Notes under the pieces: model-generated
Seen by the model: the letters and a program-made list of their open reading frames with translations, nothing else
Told to the model about the DNA's origin: nothing
Database searches by the model: none
Part shown: positions 59,026 through 64,000 of the stretch, piece by piece
Numbering within the stretch: position 1 is the stretch's first letter
How the letters are laid out: the number at the start of each line of letters is the position of its first letter
Assembly (NCBI GenBank): GCA_958408685.1
Contig: CATYLC010000003.1
Span: forward strand, 1-64,000
Length of the DNA: 64,000 bases
Source of the DNA: an uncultured Collinsella sp.
Lineage (GTDB): Bacteria > Actinomycetota > Coriobacteriia > Coriobacteriales > Coriobacteriaceae
Reading direction: 5' to 3'
Program-made: the position numbers and the translations under genes

Positions 59026-60597
59026 CTACCCGAGCTTCCTCAGATAATGGAAGCCGCTCGAGTCATCGCCGGTGAACGCCCCGTGCAGCTCGTCGATAAT
59101 GTCGGCGGTAGAAGTCATCTGCTGGTACATGTCGGCGCTTGTGACCCAGACGTTGCCGTTCTTTACAGCTTTGAACTGCGACAATAGCGCGTTCTTGCCT
59201 ACGAAGTCGTTCAAGGTGGCAACCGATTCGTCGATGGTGCCGTTGTAGACGATGATGTCGGCATCCTTCGCCGTCGCGTAGAAGCGCTCCATTTCGAGCG
59301 TTACTGACGAACCTGACGTCGACGCCGTCTGCGCGTCATCGAGCGCGTAGCTGCCGCCTGCAAGCTCGATCATCTGCGCCACGTAGTCGCCCGACCGCCG
59401 CGTGACGGCGGCCCCGTTCGAGTTAATGTAGAAATACGCCACGGTTTTACCTGATGACGCCAGCCCCGACGTTTGCTCGACGCGGGCCTTCTGCTCGTTG
59501 AACAGGTGCGCGGCCTCGTCTTCTTTGTCGAACAGGACGCCGAAAAGTTTAATCCACTCGACGCGCCCGAGTGCTTCGGGCTCGCTCGACGACTGTTCGG
59601 TGAGCACGACGAGCCCGAGCTTCTGCAGCTTTTCCTTCACATCGGGCGTGTGGTTGATCATGGTGTTCTCGATGGCGAGCGTGCAGCCCGAGGCCGATAT
59701 TCGCTCGTAGTCGGGCGCGCTGTACTTGCCGCCGTAGGCGATCGCCCCACTTTCGAGCGCGCTTTTGAAGCCTGCTACCGAGCAATCGTCGGCCTTCGTG
59801 CCCGACATTAAGATATTGTCGTTCGCATCGAGCGCGTCGACCAGGCACATCGTCGCCGACGACACGAGGTACACCTTGTCGGCGGGGCGCCTTATGACCG
59901 CGATGTCGGAGCTCAACCCATCAGGTACCTTCGCATCCTGCGGCACCACGAGGAAGCGCTCCCCGTTCGAAACGCAGATAAGTCGCAAGCCGCCTTCGAA
60001 CTCGTCGACAGTGAAGTGCTTGGCGTATTCAAGCTGAAGCGCCCCTGTCGGCTCCCAGCCGCAGCCCAAATCAGCGTTGTGGAAGTCGGCCGCGGCGCTT
60101 GAAGCCGTTCCCGCAGGGGAGCCGCCGCTTGCATCGTCGCCCGATTTCTCCTTCATGGTGGATGAGTCGAAGTGGAGCGTGTAGTCGATGGTGTGCGGCG
60201 TCGACATGGCGACGGTCTCGGCCGACACGGCGATGTCCTCGTCGAGCGTGACGGGTATCTCGAACGTGGAGTTGCCGCCGTCGTTTACGGGCGCGTAGTC
60301 CACGCCGTCGACGGTCATCTTGTCGTAGTTCGAACTCGACCAGGTGATGGTCGCGGTGTAGGTGTCGCCATCCTTCACAATTGTGGTGGGCGAGGCGATG
60401 CTTGCGCGCCCTGACCCGCCGGAAAGCGAGACGCTCACAGTGTATTCCTGAGAGCCCGCCGTGGCACCGGTCGCGTTCGGGCTCGCACTGCACCCCGCGA
60501 AGGGAAGCGCGAGCAGGGCGACGAGAACGCAGGCGATCGCGCGCGCCGCGATGCTGCGGCGCTTCCTGTTTTCCCCCTTGGGAAGAATCGACCGCAT
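59026..60597 (-). CDS. ABC transporter substrate-binding lipoprotein, BtuF/FecB-like, with an extra N-terminal domain
   Basis: The product is a 523-residue lipoprotein with a signal peptide and lipobox LPFAGC. Residues 50-160 form a beta-rich domain that matches the small lipoprotein encoded just upstream. A BtuF/FecB-type periplasmic-binding domain follows from about 190 (PSELDG-like DGLSSDIAVIRRPADK, ENTMINHTPDVKEKLQKLGLVV). The family binds iron-siderophores, heme or corrinoids; the cobalamin riboswitch upstream favours a corrinoid, cobalt or tetrapyrrole ligand. It sits four bases before the permease gene. Confidence 0.87.
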   Translation of the reverse strand: MRSILPKGENRKRRSIAARAIACVLVALLALPFAGCSASPNATGATAGSQEYTVSVSLSGGSGRASIASPTTIVKDGDTYTATITWSSSNYDKMTVDGVDYAPVNDGGNSTFEIPVTLDEDIAVSAETVAMSTPHTIDYTLHFDSSTMKEKSGDDASGGSPAGTASSAAADFHNADLGCGWEPTGALQLEYAKHFTVDEFEGGLRLICVSNGERFLVVPQDAKVPDGLSSDIAVIRRPADKVYLVSSATMCLVDALDANDNILMSGTKADDCSVAGFKSALESGAIAYGGKYSAPDYERISASGCTLAIENTMINHTPDVKEKLQKLGLVVLTEQSSSEPEALGRVEWIKLFGVLFDKEDEAAHLFNEQKARVEQTSGLASSGKTVAYFYINSNGAAVTRRSGDYVAQMIELAGGSYALDDAQTASTSGSSVTLEMERFYATAKDADIIVYNGTIDESVATLNDFVGKNALLSQFKAVKNGNVWVTSADMYQQMTSTADIIDELHGAFTGDDSSGFHYLRKLG

Positions 60598-60601
60598 GGC
60601 G

Positions 60602-61135
60602 TTACTTCAGTGCGTCGGCGCGCAGATCGACGCCGGCGGATTCGAATACGAGCGTGCGGTCGTACCACCGCTCCCTTTTAATGCTCCACGCGGCGCAGGC
60701 GGTGTCCTCGTCGAGCGCATCAACGGGCACGTCGTAGGTGTACTTGCCTTCCGCGTTTTCCACATAGGGGATGAAGTCGGCCTCGCTCGCGGCGGCAGCC
60801 TCGTCGCCCGTGCCCATGAAGAGCTTGCCGTAGCCCGTGCCGGAAAGTGTCATCACGCAGTGCATGGAGCCGTTTTCCACGATGAGCTGGGCATCCACAA
60901 TCCTGAACATGTTCGAGCTGGAATCTACGGTGATCGGATAGGTGCCGTCGGCCACCTTGTCGGCGGTGATGGGGCCAGCGCTTGCGCCCTCGGGCGCATC
61001 GGCCGCCTGTTCGGTCTTTTCCTGGGAATCGGCATCGCTTGCCTTTGCGCTGTCGATTGAATTTCCGCCGCAGCCGGCGAGCGAGAACGCGAAAAGCGCC
61101 GCCGACAGGGCGAAGGCGAGGGTTTTCTTCAACAT
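60602..61135 (-). CDS. Small lipoprotein with domain shared with the adjacent binding protein
   Basis: This 177-residue protein has a lipoprotein signal (lipobox LAGC). Residues from about 60 to 175 show DGTYPITVDSSSN, MTLSGTGYGKLFMGTG and ALDEDTACAAWS, aligning with residues 50-160 of the downstream BtuF-like protein. ATG 61135 follows AAAGGAA; the longer frame has no support. Coupled to chelatase and importer genes, it may be an extracytoplasmic binding accessory. No function is known to me. Confidence 0.82.
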   Translation of the reverse strand: MLKKTLAFALSAALFAFSLAGCGGNSIDSAKASDADSQEKTEQAADAPEGASAGPITADKVADGTYPITVDSSSNMFRIVDAQLIVENGSMHCVMTLSGTGYGKLFMGTGDEAAAASEADFIPYVENAEGKYTYDVPVDALDEDTACAAWSIKRERWYDRTLVFESAGVDLRADALK

Positions 61136-61197
61136 GGAGGGGTTCCTTTCAATCGCTTCGACCGCCCGCGCCGTGCGGTGGGCGGGCGGGATGCGAA

Positions 61198-61244
61198 TGC
61201 AACGGGCATGCGCCGTCAGTCGGGGAAGGCGCATGCCCGTTGCA
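61198..61244 (-). other. Hairpin between the chelatase and lipoprotein genes
   Basis: A perfect 17-bp inverted repeat, TGCAACGGGCATGCGCC (61198-61214) and its complement (61228-61244), lies in the gap after the chelatase gene. No T-tract follows on the minus strand, so it is more likely a stability or attenuation hairpin within the operon. Confidence 0.6.
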
Positions 61245-61279
61245 CGGGGACGCGACCGGCGCCCCCGTGCGCGGCGAGT

Positions 61280-62206
61280 TTACAGCTTGGCGATGGCGTC
61301 GTCCACGTGCGAGACGTAGATGTCGTCGACCGCGACGTTCTGTCCCAGACCCTGGAGCAGGCACGTCACTTCGAAGCCGGCAGCCACGAACTTCGCAGCC
61401 CAGCTGTCGGGGTCGGTCTCGTCTGCCATGTCGTTGTTCGCGTGGTCGCCCGCGACCACCATGAACGGCGCGAGCACGGCCTTCTTGTAGCCTGCGGCGC
61501 TCGCGGCGGCGATAACATCCTCGCAGGTCGGTTCAGCCTCGACGGTGCCGACGAAGAACTGCGTCAAGCCCTCGTTCTTAAACACTTCCTGCATCTTGGC
61601 ATAGTCGGCGTTGGAATCGGCTTCGGTGCCGTGGCCCATGAGGCACAGCGCCGTCTTGCCGTCGTCGAAGGACGCCATGTTCTCCTTAATGGCTGCGGCC
61701 ACCTTCTTGTAGTCGTCGTCGGAGGTGAGCAGCGGGTCGCCGAGCGAGATTTTGTCGAACTTGTCGGCGTACTTGTCGAGCTCGTCTTTCACGTCGGTGT
61801 ATTCCAGGCCACCCATGAGATGCGTCGGCTGCACGACGATTTCCTTCACGCCGTCTTCCGCGCAGCGGTCGAGCGCCTCGGTCATGTTGTCGATCGTGAT
61901 GCCGTCGCGCTTCTTCAGCTTGTCGATGATGATCTGCGCGGTGAAGGCGCGGCGGATGTCGTAGTCCTGCCAGTACTTCTCGCGGATAGCGTCTTCGATG
62001 GCGCCGATGGTAATGTGGCGCGAGTCGTTGTAGCTCGTGCCGAAGCTCGTGACGAGGATGACCGGCTTCACGGCCTTCTCCTTTTCACTCGATTTCTCGG
62101 AACTCGCGGAGGTGTTGGAGCAGCCCGCGAGCGCGACTCCGGCGAGCGCGACGGCTCCGGTTGCTGCGGCGCCCATGAAGCCGCGGCGTGACATCTGGTC
62201 GGACAT
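61280..62206 (-). CDS. Exported CbiK-type sirohydrochlorin cobaltochelatase-like lipoprotein
   Basis: The 308-residue product begins with a twin-arginine signal and a lipobox (MSRRGFMGAAATG, LAGC), so it should be exported folded and anchored outside the membrane. The mature part is CbiK-like: SFGTSYNDSR, HLMGGLEY, LMGHGTEAD and VVAGDHANND, with the expected metal-binding and catalytic His residues in GHG and DHA. Classical CbiK inserts Co2+ into sirohydrochlorin in the cytoplasm. Periplasmic relatives are known in Desulfovibrio. ATG 62206 has AGGAAAGG upstream. It is the first gene after the cobalamin riboswitch. Confidence 0.87.
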   Translation of the reverse strand: MSDQMSRRGFMGAAATGAVALAGVALAGCSNTSASSEKSSEKEKAVKPVILVTSFGTSYNDSRHITIGAIEDAIREKYWQDYDIRRAFTAQIIIDKLKKRDGITIDNMTEALDRCAEDGVKEIVVQPTHLMGGLEYTDVKDELDKYADKFDKISLGDPLLTSDDDYKKVAAAIKENMASFDDGKTALCLMGHGTEADSNADYAKMQEVFKNEGLTQFFVGTVEAEPTCEDVIAAASAAGYKKAVLAPFMVVAGDHANNDMADETDPDSWAAKFVAAGFEVTCLLQGLGQNVAVDDIYVSHVDDAIAKL

Positions 62207-62263
62207 GGTTTTTCCTTTCCTCGGTTTGCCGGTCCCCCGGCGACAGTTGCTTGTCGGCACAAG

Positions 62264-62290
62264 CGAAAGAAAAGCGCACCCCTCGGGGTT
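62264..62290 (-). terminator. Riboswitch expression-platform terminator
   Basis: On the minus strand ACCCC-GA-GGGGT is followed by GCGCTTTTCTTTC. The position, between the cobalamin-riboswitch core and the chelatase start, suggests ligand-controlled termination. Confidence 0.65.
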
Positions 62291-62309
62291 CACAAGGAGC
62301 TAACGCCAC

Positions 62310-62470
62310 GGCGATGCCGTGAGGAAAAGGCGAAGCAGTCTGGCTTGGGGCGCGAGGCGGTTCGCCCGCGCGTCCTATACAGTAATGTCCCTTGCCCAGG
62401 ATTCCCACCTGGTTCCCTCCGCAAGCCAGCGCGGGCTGTGCGGGCGCCGCGCCGGTCATTTCCTTTTATC
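62310..62470 (-). promoter_or_regulatory. Cobalamin riboswitch
   Basis: Read on the minus strand, the core GGGAACCAGGTGGGAATCC (at 62417-62399) and a downstream AAGCCAGACTGC element resembling the B12 box (62329-62348) form the recognisable cobalamin aptamer. Both precede the chelatase-lipoprotein-ABC operon, so B12 should repress it. The limits are estimated. Divergent cobM begins about 195 bases beyond; I see no second aptamer on its side. Confidence 0.88.
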
Positions 62471-62664
62471 CGATTGTCATATGCTCGTTGCCGAATCTTT
62501 TACTATGATAGTGGGCACTTGTGAACGTGTCAAAGCCAGGGCGGGCGGCATTGCGCCTCCTGCCTGCGTATTTGCGCCGATTGCCGCCGCAGGCGCCGTC
62601 TTTTGCCCGCTGCGCGAATGGCGGCGTAAACGGTTGCGATGAGAAACGGGAAGGGAAGGCTCGG

Positions 62665-63456
62665 ATGATTCATATCGTTGGCGCAGGCTCGGGCGCCGCC
62701 GACCTTATCACGCTGCGCGGGGCGCGCCTTCTGCGCGCGGCCGACGTGGTCGTTTGGGCGGGAAGCCTTGTGAACCCCGAGCTGCTCGCTGAGTGCAAGG
62801 AATCCTGCATCGTCTACGACAGCGCGCACATGACCTTGGAGGAAGTGCTCGACGTGATGTGCGCGGCAGATGCGCGGGGCGAGGAAGTGGTGCGCCTGCA
62901 CACGGGCGACCCGTGCCTGTACGGCGCCATCCAGGAGCAGATGGACGCGCTCGACGCGCGCGGCGTGGACTACGAGGTGGTGCCCGGCGTGTCGAGCTTT
63001 TGCGGTGCCGCGGCGGCGCTTCGCCAGGAATACACGCTGCCGGGAATCAGCCAGTCGGTCGTGATCACGCGGCTTTCCGGACGTACCCCCATGCCCGCGG
63101 GCGAGGGCATGCGCACCATGGCGGAAAGCGGCTCGACTATGGTCATCTTTCTGAGCTCGGGTATGCTCGCCGAGCTTTCCGCCGAGCTTTTGGCCGCGGG
63201 CCGCAGCTCCGACGAGCCGGCGGCGCTCGTGTACAAGGCGACCTGGCCTGAGGAGCGCGTGGTGCGCTGCACAGTGGGTACGCTCGCCGATGCGGGCGCG
63301 CGAGAGGGCATCGACCGCACGGCGCTCGTGGTGGTGGGCCGCGTGCTCGGAGCTCGCGGCGGGCTTGCGCACGACGGCGCGCAAGCGGAGTCGTACGAGC
63401 GCAGCAAGCTTTACGACCCTTCGTTTGCCACGGGGTATCGGAAGGCGAGCAGCTAG
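62665..63456 (+). CDS. cobM: Precorrin-4/cobalt-precorrin-4 C11-methyltransferase
   Basis: This 263-residue SAM-dependent tetrapyrrole methylase (CobM/CbiF) methylates C11 of the corrin precursor. MIHIVGAGSGAADLITLRG, LHTGDPCLYGAIQEQ and VPGVSSFCGAAAAL are family signatures. ATG 62665 follows GGGAAGGG; the longer frame to 62521 has no support. cbiD starts one base after the stop, placing it in an anaerobic-type cobalamin operon that runs off the window. Confidence 0.93.
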   Translation: MIHIVGAGSGAADLITLRGARLLRAADVVVWAGSLVNPELLAECKESCIVYDSAHMTLEEVLDVMCAADARGEEVVRLHTGDPCLYGAIQEQMDALDARGVDYEVVPGVSSFCGAAAALRQEYTLPGISQSVVITRLSGRTPMPAGEGMRTMAESGSTMVIFLSSGMLAELSAELLAAGRSSDEPAALVYKATWPEERVVRCTVGTLADAGAREGIDRTALVVVGRVLGARGGLAHDGAQAESYERSKLYDPSFATGYRKASS

Positions 63457-63457
63457 C

Positions 63458-64000
63458 GTGGCCTTCGAGCACTACATATATACCGGGACGACCCGCCTGC
63501 GCTGCGGCTACACCACGGGGAGCTGCGCCGCGCTCGCGGCGAAGGCGGCCTGCGAGATGCTCTTGTCACGAAAGCTCGTCGGCCTCGTGTCGATCGTCAC
63601 CCCCGGCGGGCTGCCCGTCGAGGCGAACGTGGTCGACGCATGCATCGGCGAGGGGTGTGCCCAGTGCGCCGTGCGAAAGGACGCAGGCGACGATGCCGAT
63701 GTGACCGACGGCGTGCTCGTGTACGCGCGCGTGGAACATGCGGGGTCGGGCACGGGCGCTGCGGGCAGCAAGGGCGTGCCCACGCGCGAATCGGAAGTTT
63801 CCGTCGATGGCGGCGTGGGCGTGGGGCGCGTGACGTTGCCCGGGCTCGAGCAGCCGGTGGGGGCGGCCGCCATCAACGCGACGCCGCGCGCGATGATCAC
63901 TTCGGCGGTGCGCGAGGTGTGCGCCGCGCACGGCTTTTCTGGAAATATTGCTGTGACGATTTCGGTACCCGAGGGCGTTTCCCTTGCCAAAAAGACCTTC
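63458..64000 (+). CDS. cbiD: Cobalt-precorrin-5B C1-methyltransferase, truncated by window end
   Basis: 181 codons of a CbiD protein are present without a stop. GYTTGSCAAL near residue 17 and KDAGDDADVTDG near 73 are diagnostic. CbiD methylates C1 of cobalt-precorrin-5B in the anaerobic pathway, consistent with the CbiK-type chelatase nearby. The start is GTG 63458, one base after cobM. Codon choice resembles the neighbours. The gene continues beyond the right edge. Confidence 0.94.
   Translation, partial: MAFEHYIYTGTTRLRCGYTTGSCAALAAKAACEMLLSRKLVGLVSIVTPGGLPVEANVVDACIGEGCAQCAVRKDAGDDADVTDGVLVYARVEHAGSGTGAAGSKGVPTRESEVSVDGGVGVGRVTLPGLEQPVGAAAINATPRAMITSAVREVCAAHGFSGNIAVTISVPEGVSLAKKTF

Noticed and set aside
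56670..61135. Firm assignment of the ABC importer to heme, siderophore or vitamin B12
   Set aside because: The families overlap in sequence. The riboswitch and chelatase favour a corrinoid or cobalt-related ligand but do not prove it.
62473..62660. A second cobalamin aptamer on the plus strand before cobM
   Set aside because: I could not find the core GGGAA..GGTG motif on that strand; only the minus-strand aptamer is convincing.

Overview
The window looks like about 64 kb of chromosome from a member of the Coriobacteriia, most likely Collinsella or a close relative. This is inferred from four things: a GC-rich codon style, the order acpP-rnc-smc-ftsY-ffh, a T-box in front of ileS, and a clostridial-type ThyA beside a Coriobacteriia-like fructose PTS locus. 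No species was confirmed by a search. Coding density is high. Most genes lie on the + strand in long housekeeping operons. I see no transposase, phage module or CRISPR array.

Layout. 1-7.2 kb: acyl carrier protein, RNase III, SMC, and the SRP receptor and SRP GTPases. 7.2-12.7 kb: a DUF134/NifX-like fusion with a His/Cys-rich tail, thymidylate synthase with DHFR, a TrmH-type rRNA methyltransferase, a MATE exporter and a corrinoid adenosyltransferase. 12.8-16.4 kb: FtsH, a DUF523 protein and a glycerol-dehydrogenase-like enzyme. 16.5-24.6 kb: T-box-ileS, lspA-rluD, a glycosyltransferase, a prepilin peptidase and a dGTPase-like HD protein. 24.7-29.3 kb: RarA, then a four-gene cluster (membrane protein, RsbW-like protein, SigB-like sigma factor, AI-2E transporter). 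29.4-37.4 kb: alaS-ruvX-mltG-yqeG-aroK and an AroB-like gene, then an M24 peptidase. 37.5-42.6 kb: efp-asp23-nusB-xseB-tlyA-nadK-recN. 42.9-50.8 kb: a sugar-phosphate locus made of an RpiR regulator, a fructose-type PTS, HPr, Enzyme I and two 1-phosphofructokinase paralogs. 51-56.5 kb: CCA-adding enzyme, two identical tRNA-Glu genes, an LPG-synthase/flippase-like membrane protein, a TetR regulator and a radical SAM enzyme. 56.7-64 kb: a corrinoid/tetrapyrrole region. There a cobalamin riboswitch precedes an exported CbiK-type chelatase, a small lipoprotein and a BtuFCD-like ABC importer, and cobM-cbiD run the other way to the window edge.

How the genes work together. Most operons serve growth: translation, protein export, cell wall and DNA repair. 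The PTS locus looks self-contained, with uptake (IIBCA), the general phosphotransfer proteins (HPr, EI) and two kinases for the phosphorylated sugar, next to a phosphosugar-sensing regulator. The right-hand region joins corrin-ring synthesis with uptake of a metal, tetrapyrrole or corrinoid.

Most notable observations: (i) the DUF134-NifX fusion carries a strong internal Shine-Dalgarno and start codon exactly at the domain junction, and two palindromic operator-like sites lie upstream; (ii) an AroB-like protein has lost the zinc ligands and other catalytic motifs while keeping an intact frame; (iii) there are several palindromic intergenic repeat families, one of which (a hairpin with a conserved five-base bulge) also lies inside the coding sequence of the ABC ATPase; (iv) a Tat-exported lipoprotein form of CbiK appears with a domain shared between two neighbouring lipoproteins.
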